64,000 nt of DNA, from the NCBI RefSeq assembly GCF_000954115.1, contig NZ_CP010797.1:4588001-4652000 (forward strand), in the 5' to 3' direction. Positions 35,438-44,792 of this stretch are shown piece by piece. The translations under genes and the position numbers were made by a program. The first letter of the stretch is position 1, and every line of letters starts with the position of its first letter. Under the pieces are notes generated by a model. It worked only from the letters and a program-made list of their open reading frames with translations, was not told where the DNA came from and did not search any database. Origin of the DNA: Rhodococcus sp. B7740. Lineage in GTDB: Bacteria; Actinomycetota; Actinomycetes; Mycobacteriales; Mycobacteriaceae.

Positions 35438-37333
35438 TCAGGCGGGTTGTCGTGGTTCTTCGTCGCCTGCATCGTCGTGCTGGTCGGGTGGGTAGAGGAC
35501 TTCCTCGGGGTGGTGGGCGTGATTGATCAGGCCTCGGCGTTTGGGATCCATTCCGGCGGGTGGGTGCCACAGGGTGCGGCCCGGGTACCGGTGTCCTGCT
35601 CCGGTTTTGGTGGTGGCCCACTTGCCGGGTCCGGTACCGACGAGTGCGTGGTGCATGTCGCAGCCGAAGGTGAGGGAGTCGATGTCGGTGAGGCCGCCGG
35701 TGTTCCAGTCGGTGAGGTGGTGGGCTTGGCACCAGGTTGCGGGGCGGGTGCAGGAGGGGAAGCTGCAGCCACGGTCGCGGGCGATGAGCACGATGCGTTG
35801 GTCGGCGGAGGCGATGCGTTTGGATCGGCCGAGGTACAGGGCTCGGCCGTGGTCGTCGAAGATGGTCAGGTAGTGGTGGGCATGGGAGGCCATGCGGATG
35901 GCGTCGCGGATCGACACCCGTGATCCGGTGGCGGTCATGGCGTAGCCGCAGCCGGCTTCGAGGTCTTTGAGGGTCATGGTGACGATGGCGGTGACGGGTA
36001 GGCCTCGGTGGGTGCCGAGTGTCCCGGAAGCCAGGGTGTGCCGGAGCGCGAGTTTGAGGGCGTCGTGTTGGCGTTCGCGTTGGGTGCGGATATCCCGCGC
36101 GGCGGCAGCGTCGCGTGCTGCGGTGTCCGGTGCGGTGTCCGGTGCGTCGTCGGTGTCGGATCCGACGGCGTCGTCGGGATTGGTTGCGAGGTCCGGGTCG
36201 GTTGTGTCGCCGGGCTCAGCAGTGTCCTGTGGTTCTGTGGTGTCGTCGTGCCCTGTGCCGCAACCACAGTCGAGGCCGTCACCGCACCGGCCATCACCGT
36301 CGCAGGGATCGTCGCCGTCGAATGAACCGTCGTTCCACAGTCCCGCATCGCTCCACAGTCCCTGATCGCTCGTCGAACGGTCGTCCGGCTCCGGTGGCGG
36401 TGGGGTGTCGGTATCGCAGACGCCACTCGGTGTGGGCGAATCCGGTTCGGCTGCTGCAGGATCGGGACGCGCACCGTCACTCGTGCTGTCCTTGCCGCCG
36501 GTCTCGTCGTGGATGATCGATGTGGGGTCGGCGGGGTTGTTGACGCCCGGTTTCGCGGCTTTGGAGAACAAGGCTTCGAGGTAGGCCCGTAGTTCGGGGT
36601 CGACGCAGAATTTTCCTTCCGACATTCCGTCGGCACCCTGCTCACCGAGGTAGAAGAACGCATCCCTGCGTTTCGGTGGTTTCGGTGGCTTCCCGTCTTC
36701 GTCTTCGTCCTCGTCTTCGTCGTGGTCGCCGTCGGGGTTGAGGATCGAATCCAGGTGCGCCACCAACGGTGCGAAGTCGTCGGGTCGCCTGGTCGAGGCG
36801 TAGCCCGCCAGTTGTTCGTCGGCGAGCTCGCGCGTCTGCGGGTCGACGTCTCGGGGCAGGTGGCGGAAGAATTCGCGGATCATCTGCACATGCTTGGCGT
36901 CGAGCAGCCCCGCCCGCAACGCAGCAGCAGTGTGCGGCAGCAACGGCGGCAGGACTTCCCCGGAGAGGGCGGTGCGATCACCCAACTCGGCAGCCAGACG
37001 CACCCGAGCACCGGCTGCTCGCGGGGTGATCCGCAGCATCCACGCCACCGACGACGGCACCGATCCCGGATACACATCGAGGCCGTGCTGAGAGATCAGC
37101 TCATTGAGCCAGGTGTACGAGTGCGCCGTCAGAGACCTGGTCGCCGTTTCCATCCGCTGAACCACCGCGCGCCGGTCCGCGTTCGACCACGACACCGACG
37201 CCTGCCCGGCCAACTCCGCGACCGCGGACTCGACCCGGTCGACCAACACAGACAAGTCGGGATCGGACACCTCAGGGGCGGGCGGCACCGTCTCGATGCC
37301 GTCCACCCCTGATCCGCCGTCCCCCGAAAGCAT
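35438..37333 (-). CDS. DUF222/HNH endonuclease (13E12-type)
   Basis: A 631-residue protein. The N-terminal half (residues 20-200) is DUF222, helical, with AWMLRITPRAAGARVRLAAELGDR. A low-complexity Asp/Glu/Pro-rich insert spans about 205-400, including DEDEDEDEDG. The HNH nuclease is near 505-560: CSFPSCTRPATWCQAHHLTDWNTGG then DSLTFGCDMHH. The family equals the M. tuberculosis 13E12 repeat proteins, present in many copies in actinobacteria, and is thought to nick or cut DNA; biological role unclear. A LexA-like box sits 34 bp upstream. Confidence 0.92.
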   Translation of the reverse strand: MLSGDGGSGVDGIETVPPAPEVSDPDLSVLVDRVESAVAELAGQASVSWSNADRRAVVQRMETATRSLTAHSYTWLNELISQHGLDVYPGSVPSSVAWMLRITPRAAGARVRLAAELGDRTALSGEVLPPLLPHTAAALRAGLLDAKHVQMIREFFRHLPRDVDPQTRELADEQLAGYASTRRPDDFAPLVAHLDSILNPDGDHDEDEDEDEDGKPPKPPKRRDAFFYLGEQGADGMSEGKFCVDPELRAYLEALFSKAAKPGVNNPADPTSIIHDETGGKDSTSDGARPDPAAAEPDSPTPSGVCDTDTPPPPEPDDRSTSDQGLWSDAGLWNDGSFDGDDPCDGDGRCGDGLDCGCGTGHDDTTEPQDTAEPGDTTDPDLATNPDDAVGSDTDDAPDTAPDTAARDAAAARDIRTQRERQHDALKLALRHTLASGTLGTHRGLPVTAIVTMTLKDLEAGCGYAMTATGSRVSIRDAIRMASHAHHYLTIFDDHGRALYLGRSKRIASADQRIVLIARDRGCSFPSCTRPATWCQAHHLTDWNTGGLTDIDSLTFGCDMHHALVGTGPGKWATTKTGAGHRYPGRTLWHPPAGMDPKRRGLINHAHHPEEVLYPPDQHDDAGDEEPRQPA

Positions 37334-37366
37334 GCACAGAATCTATCGCGACCCACCGACACACTT

Positions 37367-37382
37367 TCGAACACACGTTCTC
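37367..37382 (-). promoter_or_regulatory. LexA (SOS) box
   Basis: On the minus strand GAGAACGTGTGTTCGA lies 34 bp before the DUF222/HNH gene. The actinobacterial LexA site is TCGAAC-N4-GTTCGA; the right half is perfect and the left half matches four of six bases. Confidence 0.65.
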
Positions 37383-37654
37383 CGCATGGGCACGCTGCGA
37401 GACGGTCGAACCGAGCAGAATCGCCAACCTGGAATCGGTATGTGGCGCATAACAGATGGATCGATAGTGTGACGTTGTCGATTCTGCGTAACGCCGAGTC
37501 GCGCCAGCGCTGGTCAGGGCGTTCAATAACGGTCAAGGCCGACTTAACGACCACAGCAGCGGCGCTGGTTTCGGTGACGATCGTGCTGCGTGTCAGTAAC
37601 TCCGCCACTCGTGTGTCGAGCCGGTGTCCGTCAGCTGCGTGTGACCCAATGGGG
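37383..37654. other. Gene-free spacer
   Basis: About 270 bp without a convincing gene between the HNH gene (leftward) and the hypothetical gene at 37655 (rightward). It is AT-richer than the flanks and probably holds both promoters. An open frame runs into the downstream gene from 37442, but it lacks a ribosome-binding site and codon bias. Confidence 0.45.
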
Positions 37655-38218
37655 ATGATCGAGATGAACGACGCGTTTCGCTTTTTCGCTTCGTGCAGTT
37701 CGCCGAGAGAATTGGTCACCCGACTCCAATTCGGCACGACGGAATTGTGGTCCGAGGACTTCGACCTCCCCACCCGTTGGCGGTATATGGCCGACTTGAT
37801 CGACTCCGATAGAGGGCTGCTCGCCGAATTGGACGGCGCAGTGTCCATACCGGTCGTCGAGACCCTCACTGCGACGGCGGAACTGTGCAGACAATCGGCT
37901 ACCGAGCGTGTGTTCGCATCCGACTGGATGCTGCTGCGGCGTGCGTTGGCGTGGCTCGAACGCACAGGTTCCGAAGTCGACCACGCGCTACTTGCTGTGG
38001 CCGACGAGTTGACGCTGATCGGGCTGGATGCTGCGGAGCAGGATTTCTCGGTCGCAACTTGGCTGTGTGTGGATGTATTGGATCGGTTCGCCGCGGCCGA
38101 CGAAACAATCGGCTATTGGGTGCGACGCGTGTGCGATCACGAATCGAACAGGTCAGAGCAACACATCGATTCGGAACCTATCGGCAGCGAAGACGCTGAA
38201 TTGACCGTTGCCGTCTGA
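37655..38218 (+). CDS. Hypothetical protein
   Basis: A protein of about 187 residues that I do not recognise. It is acidic, mostly helical, and has no signal peptide or membrane helix. Residues 5-60 (FRFFASCSSPRELVTRLQFGTTELWSEDFDLPTRWRYMADLI) are the most patterned, with no known motif. An alternative start is ATG 37664, three codons inside. It precedes the riboswitch region but has no visible link with it. Confidence 0.55.
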   Translation: MIEMNDAFRFFASCSSPRELVTRLQFGTTELWSEDFDLPTRWRYMADLIDSDRGLLAELDGAVSIPVVETLTATAELCRQSATERVFASDWMLLRRALAWLERTGSEVDHALLAVADELTLIGLDAAEQDFSVATWLCVDVLDRFAAADETIGYWVRRVCDHESNRSEQHIDSEPIGSEDAELTVAV

Positions 38219-38282
38219 CTGTTGGGGTGATTCCGGCCGCCGTCCATTCCGAGTCCCACGTCGTGCGCAATTCCTACCCCGG

Positions 38283-38312
38283 TTGGCAACTGCGCCGACC
38301 CTCTCGTAGTAT
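38283..38312 (+). promoter_or_regulatory. Promoter of the riboswitch transcript
   Basis: TTGGCA (38283-38288) and TAGTAT (38307-38312) are spaced by 18 nt. Transcription would start near 38319, just before the first riboswitch helix. Confidence 0.6.
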
Positions 38313-38325
38313 CTGAAACGTAGGA

Positions 38326-38413
38326 CCATCCAGAGCGACCGAGAGACCTGGCTCTATGACGTCGCAGCAACCCCCCGCTCGTCGGGTGAGGGTGCTACCG
38401 CCGGGACCGATGG
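38326..38413 (+). promoter_or_regulatory. SAM riboswitch (S-box class)
   Basis: The core follows the S-box pattern in order: GAGCGACCGAGAGACCTGGC, then ATGAC, GCAACC at 38367-38372, a short C/G stem-loop, GGTGCTA at 38391-38397, and a closing helix CCATC (38326-38330) with GATGG (38409-38413). The 3' strand of the closing helix overlaps the ribosome-binding site GGAGGA (38412-38417) of the leader peptide, so SAM binding should block its translation. No terminator hairpin with a T-run is seen. A SAM-IV variant is possible; a covariance-model search would decide. Confidence 0.82.
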
Positions 38414-38423
38414 AGGAATTTAC

Positions 38424-38516
38424 GTGAACACCCGAGTCGCCTCAGGTTTCGTCGACGGTTGCCGCCGTCTCCATGTGGATCTGTGCCGTCTGAACGGTTC
38501 GACCTGTCTTAGCTGA
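38424..38516 (+). CDS. Cys-containing leader peptide (VDLCR type)
   Basis: A 30-residue ORF from GTG 38424, six nt after GGAGGA. Its C-terminal half reads RLHVDLCRLNGSTCLS; the R-x-H-V-D-L-C-R core is the conserved mark of actinobacterial leader peptides found ahead of sulfur-assimilation and transport operons. Cys codons are at 13, 21 and 28. Its ribosome-binding site overlaps the last riboswitch helix, and the importer operon follows 124 nt later. Expected role: cis-acting sensor of cysteine supply, layered on SAM sensing. Confidence 0.85.
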   Translation: MNTRVASGFVDGCRRLHVDLCRLNGSTCLS

Positions 38517-38532
38517 CATTTCGGCACCGTAC

Positions 38533-38613
38533 TTTTCGACACCACACCTCACCTCACCATCTGCACGACCTCCTTCCTGGGCACACGTGGCTCGGACGCG
38601 GGAGTTCGTGTGC
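38533..38613 (+). promoter_or_regulatory. C-rich tract and hairpin before the importer operon
   Basis: From 38533 to 38580 the RNA is rich in C and almost free of G (ACCACACCTCACCTCACC and CCTCCTTCC), as in Rho-utilisation sites. It is followed by GCACACG (38581-38587) pairing with CGTGTGC (38607-38613). Attenuation by Rho linked to leader translation is inferred. Confidence 0.45.
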
Positions 38614-38640
38614 GATCGACCAGATACCGGAGACACCCAC

Positions 38641-40257
38641 GTGTCCACTCGCCCTGTTCTTTTGGTGGCCGGAGTAATCGCCGCCACCGCCACACTGCTC
38701 GCCGGGTGCGCTGGTAGCGCCACCACCTCGAATGCCGATGCCGGCCCCGCCCAGCCGGGCGGCACGCTGCGCTACGGCCTGTCCGGGGCCCCGACCTGCT
38801 CCGACCCCGCGCAGTCCGGCACCAATCAGACGATCTATGTCACCCGACAGGTGGTCGACTCACTCACCGATCAAGATCCGGAGACCGGCGAGATCGAACC
38901 GTGGTTGGCCGAGAGCTGGGAAGTGAGTCCCGACGCGAGGTCGTTCACCTTCCAGCTGAAAGACGGAGTGACGTTCAGCGACGGCACCCCGCTCGACGCC
39001 ACCGCCGTCAAGGACAATTTCGATGCCATCACCGCAACCCTCGGTGCCGCCAAGGCGCCACTGGCCGCCAGCTACCTGACCGGATATCAGGGTGCCACGG
39101 TCGTCGATCCGCTCACGGTCCGCATCGAGTTCTCGGCACCCAATGCGCAGTTCCTCCAGGCGAGTTCGACACCTCAGCTGGGAATCCAGTCCACTGCGAC
39201 GTCGGCGCAGTCGGCCGAGTCGCGGTGCTTGGGTACCAACATCGGATCGGGACCGTTCACCTACGCGGACTACCAGCAGGACCGCTCCGTCACCTTGGCC
39301 AAGCGAACCGGATACAACTGGGGCTCTGCGGTATTCGGCCACGAGGGCGAGGCGTACCTGGACCGCATCGAATTCACCATCGTGCCCGAGTCGGGTGTAC
39401 GTACCGGCAGTTTGTCCTCCGACCAGCTCGACGCGGTCAGTGACGCGCTGCCGCAGGACGCGCCGCAGATCGAGGCGGTCGGTGGCCGGATCCTCACGAC
39501 ATCCAACCCCGGCGTTCCGTTCGGCATTCAGCCCAACGTCACTCGCGGTGCGCTGCAGGACCCCGCCGTCCGGACGGCTCTGGTGCCGGCGATCAATCGT
39601 CAGGAACTCGTCGACACGGTCCTCGGACCGGACTTCCGAACGGCCACAAGCACATTGGCCAGTGCTACCCCGGGCTACGTCGAACTCGCAGATGTCACCT
39701 ACGATCCCGAGAAGTCGAAGTCGCTCCTCGACGCCGCGGGCTGGGTTCCCGGTGCTGACGGAATACGCGAAAACGACGGACAGAAGCTGAGTTTCAAGGT
39801 CATGTATTCGGCCGTGTTCGCCGGCAACCAGGCGATCCTGGAGTTGACCCAGCAGCAGTTGCGCGCGGTCGGCGTCGACCTACAGCTCGAGCTGGTGTCC
39901 ACGTCGGAGGCGACGGCGCGGCAAGGCACCAAGGACTACGACTCCACGTACTACAACAGCACCCGCGCCGACGGCGACATTCTGCGCACTTCGTTCGCAG
40001 TCGACGGCCGCAACCTCAATGCGCGCGGCCCGATTCCGGATCTGGATGCATCGTTGACGGAGCAGCTCTCGGCCACGGACGTTGCAGCGCGCAACGAGAT
40101 TCTCGCAACCGCGCAGGAACAGATCCTCGACAACGGATTGTGGATCCCCACGATCGAGCTCTCGCAGGCCGTCGGCGCGGCTTCGGCGGTGCAGGATCTG
40201 AAGTTCGAGGCCTCGGCCCGCCTGCAGTTCTTCGACACCTGGCTGAGCGGGCAGTAG
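38641..40257 (+). CDS. ABC importer substrate-binding lipoprotein (family 5)
   Basis: A 538-residue extracytoplasmic binding protein. The signal ends in LLAGCAGS (lipobox), followed by GGTLRYGLSGAPTCSDP and the family 5 marks VVDSLTDQDPETGEIEPWLAESWEVSPDARSFTFQLKDGVTFSDGTPLDA. Family 5 proteins bind peptides, nickel, glutathione or other small molecules. The riboswitch and leader peptide upstream point to a sulfur-containing ligand. GGAGA precedes the GTG at 38641. It is the first gene of an operon with two permeases, a fused ATPase and monooxygenases. Confidence 0.9.
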   Translation: MSTRPVLLVAGVIAATATLLAGCAGSATTSNADAGPAQPGGTLRYGLSGAPTCSDPAQSGTNQTIYVTRQVVDSLTDQDPETGEIEPWLAESWEVSPDARSFTFQLKDGVTFSDGTPLDATAVKDNFDAITATLGAAKAPLAASYLTGYQGATVVDPLTVRIEFSAPNAQFLQASSTPQLGIQSTATSAQSAESRCLGTNIGSGPFTYADYQQDRSVTLAKRTGYNWGSAVFGHEGEAYLDRIEFTIVPESGVRTGSLSSDQLDAVSDALPQDAPQIEAVGGRILTTSNPGVPFGIQPNVTRGALQDPAVRTALVPAINRQELVDTVLGPDFRTATSTLASATPGYVELADVTYDPEKSKSLLDAAGWVPGADGIRENDGQKLSFKVMYSAVFAGNQAILELTQQQLRAVGVDLQLELVSTSEATARQGTKDYDSTYYNSTRADGDILRTSFAVDGRNLNARGPIPDLDASLTEQLSATDVAARNEILATAQEQILDNGLWIPTIELSQAVGAASAVQDLKFEASARLQFFDTWLSGQ

Positions 40258-40261
40258 CGCC

Positions 40262-41242
40262 GTGATCCGCTACATCGGGCAGCGAGTACTGCAGGCACTT
40301 GCGGTGCTGTGGGCCGCCTTCACCATCTCGTTCATCGTTCTCTTCCTCCTTCCCTCGGACCCGGTCAGTCTTGCCGTCGACTCGGCCGGATCGGGCACGC
40401 CGGCGGACGCTGCGGCCATCGCCGAACTGCAGGCTCGCTACGGCCTGGATCAGCCGGTGCTGGTGCAGTATTGGCATTCACTGGTCGGGTCCGTGCAGGG
40501 CGACTTCGGATTGTCCATTGCCACCGGCCAACCGGTGACGACGGCCATCCTCGACGCGGTGCCCAGCACACTCGGTCTGGCGGCCACTGCCCTGGTGCTG
40601 GCGGTCGTGTTCGGATCCGCGGTGGCCTACACCGCCACGTACACCCAGATCGCATGGCTGAAGAACCTGTTGCTCGCCCTCCCACCGCTCGGGGTGGCCG
40701 TGCCGACGTTCTGGGTAGGACTGCTGCTGCTGCAACTGTTCTCGTTCCGACTTCGCTGGTTCCCCGCATTCGGTGACGCAGGCGCAGCGTCGTTGGTGCT
40801 ACCTGCCGTGACGCTCGCTCTACCGACCGGCGCTGTGATCGCCCAGGTTCTGGCCACCAGCATGGCCACCACGTGGAAGCAGCCGTTCGTCGATGTGGCT
40901 CGTGCCAAGGGGGTCTCACGCCTGCGGGTGCAAACTCGACACGTTCTGCGACTGTCCTCGATCCCCGCCTTCACGATTGCCGGGGTCCTGGTCGGCACCC
41001 TGCTGGCCGGATCGGTAGTGGTCGAGACGGTCTTCTCGCGTGCAGGAGTGGGACGTCTGACCCAGACGTCGGTGCTGGCGCAGGACATTCCGGTGGTGCA
41101 GGGCATCGTCGTTCTCACTTCGCTGGTCTTCGTCCTGGTCAATCTCGCAGTCGACCTGCTCTATCCGCTGATCGATCCGCGCATCGTGCGCGAATACCGG
41201 CCCGCGCAGGCCAGTGCAGAACCGGAGAAAGCTCATGTCTGA
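40262..41242 (+). CDS. ABC importer permease, DppB type
   Basis: A 326-residue inner-membrane permease with six membrane helices. The N-terminal RYIGQRVLQALAVLWAAFTISFIVLFLLPSDP and the loop before the last helices, with the EAA-type segment FVDVARAKGVSRLRVQTRHVLR, mark the DppB/OppB half-transporter. It pairs with the next gene. It starts at GTG 40262, four nt after the binding protein's stop, and overlaps the next gene by eight bp. Confidence 0.92.
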   Translation: MIRYIGQRVLQALAVLWAAFTISFIVLFLLPSDPVSLAVDSAGSGTPADAAAIAELQARYGLDQPVLVQYWHSLVGSVQGDFGLSIATGQPVTTAILDAVPSTLGLAATALVLAVVFGSAVAYTATYTQIAWLKNLLLALPPLGVAVPTFWVGLLLLQLFSFRLRWFPAFGDAGAASLVLPAVTLALPTGAVIAQVLATSMATTWKQPFVDVARAKGVSRLRVQTRHVLRLSSIPAFTIAGVLVGTLLAGSVVVETVFSRAGVGRLTQTSVLAQDIPVVQGIVVLTSLVFVLVNLAVDLLYPLIDPRIVREYRPAQASAEPEKAHV

Positions 41243-42128
41243 CATCCTGATTCGTGAACCTGCCGTCCATTCGACGAGTCCCGAGGCAAGCGAAGCAGCA
41301 CCGGTACCCACGCGGCGACGAGGTCTGCGAGACGTGGTGAAACACATCTGGCTCGGTGCCTCCGTGATCGTGCTGTTGTCGGCTCTCGGGTTCGCGCTGT
41401 TCCCGTCCGTGTTCGCCAGCGGCGACCCGCTGGTCGGCACGCCGGCCGACAAGCTCCAGGCACCCAGCGCGTCGCACTGGTTCGGCACCGACAACATCGG
41501 CCGTGACGTCTTCACCCGAGTGGTCCACGGTTCCGGACTGTCGCTGACGGCAACGCTGTTGGCGGTCGGTATCGCACTGGTGGTCGGCTCGATCATCGGT
41601 CTGGTCTCGGGCGCCGTCGGCGGAATCGTGGACGCGGTGCTGATGCGAATCGTCGATGTCCTGCTGTCGATTCCGACGTTGTTGCTTTCGTTGGCGCTGG
41701 TGACCGCACTGGGCTTCGGCACCGTGAACGTCGCTATCGCCGTCGGAGTCACGCTGATAGCCAACTTCGCCCGAGTGATGCGCTCGGAGGTACTGCGGGT
41801 GCGCAGATCGCTGTACGTCGAAGCGGCGTACGCCTCGGGTGTGCGGTGGTTCGATGTCTTCCGCAGGCACATCCTCAGAAACTCGTACGGCCCTGTGATC
41901 GCTCTCGCTGCAGTCGAATTCGGTATGGCGGTTCTCGCGGTATCGGCGCTCAGCTTCCTCGGTTTCGGTGCTGCTCCGCCCACCCCGGAGTGGGGATCGC
42001 TGATTTCCGAGGGCCGCAACTTCCTGGCCACCGCATGGTGGATGACCACATTGCCGGGATTGGTGATCGTGGCTGTCGTCGTGTCCGCGCACCGCCTCGG
42101 GCATGCACTCGAGAGGCGATCGCGATGA
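41235..42128 (+). CDS. ABC importer permease, DppC type
   Basis: A 297-residue partner permease. Features: a hydrophilic N-terminus, the DppC hallmark [26 protein letters not shown], and the EAA loop [36 protein letters not shown] precedes the ATG at 41235, which lies within the end of the DppB gene; its own stop overlaps the ATPase start as ATGA. Confidence 0.92.
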   Translation: MSDILIREPAVHSTSPEASEAAPVPTRRRGLRDVVKHIWLGASVIVLLSALGFALFPSVFASGDPLVGTPADKLQAPSASHWFGTDNIGRDVFTRVVHGSGLSLTATLLAVGIALVVGSIIGLVSGAVGGIVDAVLMRIVDVLLSIPTLLLSLALVTALGFGTVNVAIAVGVTLIANFARVMRSEVLRVRRSLYVEAAYASGVRWFDVFRRHILRNSYGPVIALAAVEFGMAVLAVSALSFLGFGAAPPTPEWGSLISEGRNFLATAWWMTTLPGLVIVAVVVSAHRLGHALERRSR

Positions 42129-43723
42129 GCCCCATTCTCGAAGTAGAGAATCTGCACGTCAATTACGGTGAGACGACCGCCGTCTCCGGCATCGGGTTCA
42201 CCGTCGACCGCGGTGAAGTGGTGGCCGTGGTCGGTGAATCGGGCTCCGGAAAGTCGACGACTGCGCACGCCCTCATCGGCCTGCTCTCGGGTTCCGGACG
42301 CATCGTGGGCGGATCGGTGACGTTCGACGGGCAAAGGCTCGATACGGCGTCGGACAAGACGCTGAACCGGTTGCGCGGCCGCCACATCGGGCTCGTCCCG
42401 CAGGATCCGACCACTTCGCTGAACCCGGTTGTTCGCGTCGGCGACCAGGTTGCCGAGGTGCTGCGGGTGCACGGTCTGGCCGATCGCCGCTCCGCGAAGA
42501 TCGAGGCGATTCGGATCCTCACCGAAGCCGGGCTGGACAACCCCGAGGTGCGGGCGCGGCAGTATCCGCAGGACCTGTCCGGTGGGCAGCGTCAGCGCGT
42601 ATTGATCGGAATCGCTCTCGCGTGCCGCCCGGAACTGGTGATCGCCGACGAGCCGACCAGCGCCCTCGACGTCACCGTCCAGCGTCGCATCCTGGACCAT
42701 CTCGACACCAGGATCGCCGAGACCGGTGCCGCGGTCCTGCTGATCACCCACGACCTGGGCGTGGCTGCGGACAGAGCCGACCGCCTCATCGTCATGAGCG
42801 CAGGACGGATCGTCGAATCCGGCCCCACTGCAGAGGTGCTGGCGAACCCGACCCACGCGTACACACGTCAGCTGTTGGCTGCAGCGCCCTCGTTGAACAC
42901 CGCCGTACGACCCGCGCGCCCCACGGTCGGCGAGCCGATCCTGACGGTCGGCGACGTCTCGAAGCGCTTCACCATCGGCCGCGGCGTCCACCTCGATGCG
43001 GTCAAGGGAGCCACATTGACCGTCGAACGTGGGCGGACGGTCTCGCTCGTCGGCGAATCCGGTTCCGGCAAATCCACGTTGGCGCGCATCGCGATCGGTC
43101 TCGAGAGCGCGTCGTCGGGGTCGGTCACGTTCGACGGCAGGGACATCACGGGTCTGCGTGGCAAGGCCAAGCGTGAACTGCGGCGGCGTGTACAGATCGT
43201 CTATCAGAACCCGTACGCCTCACTGAACCCGAAGTTGCGCGTCGGGGAGATCGTGCGAGAACCGTTGGACGCGTTCAAGGTCGGTACCTCGCGTGAGCGT
43301 TCCGAGCGTGCCAGGACGCTGCTCGATCAGGTGGCACTCACCAGCGATTACCTGGCCCGGCGGCCGGCCGAGCTCTCCGGTGGGCAGCGTCAGCGCGTCG
43401 CCATCGCCCGCGCGTTGGCCCTCGCGCCGGAGCTGGTGGTGCTCGACGAGCCGGTCTCGGCCCTCGACGTATCGGTGCAGGCGCAGATCCTGACGCTGCT
43501 GGGCGACCTGCAGTCCGAGCTGGGTCTGAGCTACCTCTTCATCTCCCACGATCTGGCCGTGGTGCGTCAGATCAGCGACACCGTGGCCGTGATGCAATCC
43601 GGAGTCATCGTGGAATACGGCGACACCGCAGCACTGTTCGACAATCCACAGCAGGACTACACCCGCGAGCTACTCGGGGCCATCCCCGGAAGCGCGCACG
43701 AGAAAGCGAGCACCAGTGTCTGA
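42125..43723 (+). CDS. Fused DppD-DppF ABC importer ATPase
   Basis: A 532-residue protein with two complete ATPase domains. Both have Walker [10 protein letters not shown] (near 37 and 315), the signature LSGGQRQRV (near 153 and 420) and Walker B with [11 protein letters not shown] or [11 protein letters not shown]. Fusion of the usual DppD and DppF chains into one is common in actinobacteria. It drives import by the DppBC-type permeases encoded immediately upstream. Overlaps on both sides (ATGA, GTG within the stop region) indicate a tight operon. Confidence 0.95.
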   Translation: MSPILEVENLHVNYGETTAVSGIGFTVDRGEVVAVVGESGSGKSTTAHALIGLLSGSGRIVGGSVTFDGQRLDTASDKTLNRLRGRHIGLVPQDPTTSLNPVVRVGDQVAEVLRVHGLADRRSAKIEAIRILTEAGLDNPEVRARQYPQDLSGGQRQRVLIGIALACRPELVIADEPTSALDVTVQRRILDHLDTRIAETGAAVLLITHDLGVAADRADRLIVMSAGRIVESGPTAEVLANPTHAYTRQLLAAAPSLNTAVRPARPTVGEPILTVGDVSKRFTIGRGVHLDAVKGATLTVERGRTVSLVGESGSGKSTLARIAIGLESASSGSVTFDGRDITGLRGKAKRELRRRVQIVYQNPYASLNPKLRVGEIVREPLDAFKVGTSRERSERARTLLDQVALTSDYLARRPAELSGGQRQRVAIARALALAPELVVLDEPVSALDVSVQAQILTLLGDLQSELGLSYLFISHDLAVVRQISDTVAVMQSGVIVEYGDTAALFDNPQQDYTRELLGAIPGSAHEKASTSV

Positions 43724-44792
43724 CACGCTGTTCCTGACCGCGATCGAGCTGAAAGGCACCGGCGCACATTCGCAGGCCTGGCGTTGCCCCGACTCCCGCG
43801 CCGAAGAAGTGTTCACAGCAGGATTCTGGATCGACCAGCTCCAGGCTGCAGATCGAGCAGGTGTCGATGTCGCCTTCCTGGGCGATTCGTTCGCCAGTCG
43901 GACGCTCGAGGCCGCAGCCGTCGCGGCACGGGCAGCCGCCCTCACCGAGAAGATCGGGCTGGTGCCCACGATCACCGTCACGCACACCGAGCCGTTTCAC
44001 ATCTCGAAGCAGATCGCGAGCCTGGATTTCGCATCCCACGGCCGGGCCGGGTGGCAGGTCGAGGTCAGTCCGGGAGCCGAGCAGGCAGCGCTGTTCGGTC
44101 GGAAAGCGGAGCAGGACAACAGTAGTCTGTGGCGTGAGGCGGACGAGGCAGTCGAGGTCGTCACCAGGCTCTGGGACAGCTGGGAGGACGACGCCGAGAT
44201 TCGCGACGTCGAGTCGGGGCGGTTCATCGACCGAGACAAGCTGCACTACATCGACTTCGAGGGTGAGAACTTCTCGGTCAAGGGCCCGTCCATCACTCCG
44301 AGGTCTCCGCAGGGGCAGCCGCTCGTCGTGATCCGCGTGGACTCCACGGAGTCCGTGTCGGTGGCCGCGGCGCGCGCCGACATCGTCCGCATCGCCGCCG
44401 ACACAGTCGAGAATGCGGCCACTGTTGCCGCCCGTATTCGACGGGCCGTCGTTGCGGAAGGCCGTGACCCGGCCGACGTGTTCGTTCTGTTGGATGTGGA
44501 GACCCTGGTATCCGATTCTGCCGCTGAAGAACTCGCTCAGCTCGACAACTGGGCGGGGCACGTCAGAGTCGCCGAGTCCGTGTCGCATATCGGCGACCTG
44601 GCGGGCTTGCACCTGCTCCTCGGATCCGTCGAGGCGGCCGGCCTGGACGGAGTCACGCTGGTACCGCTCGCGCTGCCGTCCGGAGTGGCAGCACTACCGG
44701 CCACGGACACCCGCAGCGGATCGACCTTGCGCGAGCGTCTCGGCCTGAGACGTCCGGCCAATCTCTATGCACGCGAAGGGAAGAGCCTGTGA
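43716..44792 (+). CDS. Luciferase-like FMN monooxygenase (short, operon copy 1)
   Basis: A 358-residue LLM-class protein. Diagnostic segments are [56 protein letters not shown], and [27 protein letters not shown]. The family oxidises sulfones, sulfonates or similar compounds with FMNH2. It is shorter and more divergent than the operon's NtaA-type protein, and may form a pair with it. GTG 43716 overlaps the ATPase stop by eight bp. Confidence 0.85.
   Translation: MSDTLFLTAIELKGTGAHSQAWRCPDSRAEEVFTAGFWIDQLQAADRAGVDVAFLGDSFASRTLEAAAVAARAAALTEKIGLVPTITVTHTEPFHISKQIASLDFASHGRAGWQVEVSPGAEQAALFGRKAEQDNSSLWREADEAVEVVTRLWDSWEDDAEIRDVESGRFIDRDKLHYIDFEGENFSVKGPSITPRSPQGQPLVVIRVDSTESVSVAAARADIVRIAADTVENAATVAARIRRAVVAEGRDPADVFVLLDVETLVSDSAAEELAQLDNWAGHVRVAESVSHIGDLAGLHLLLGSVEAAGLDGVTLVPLALPSGVAALPATDTRSGSTLRERLGLRRPANLYAREGKSL

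Noticed and set aside
36880-37077. Minus-strand frame beginning MCIRDR, like a well-known adapter-derived artefact peptide
   Set aside because: It lies inside the DUF222 coding frame on the same strand, where the DNA encodes a family-typical sequence; the match is chance, not adapter contamination.
40916-42991. Long minus-strand open frame of 691 codons
   Set aside because: It opposes three ABC importer genes with clear motifs and has no ribosome-binding site or recognisable domain.
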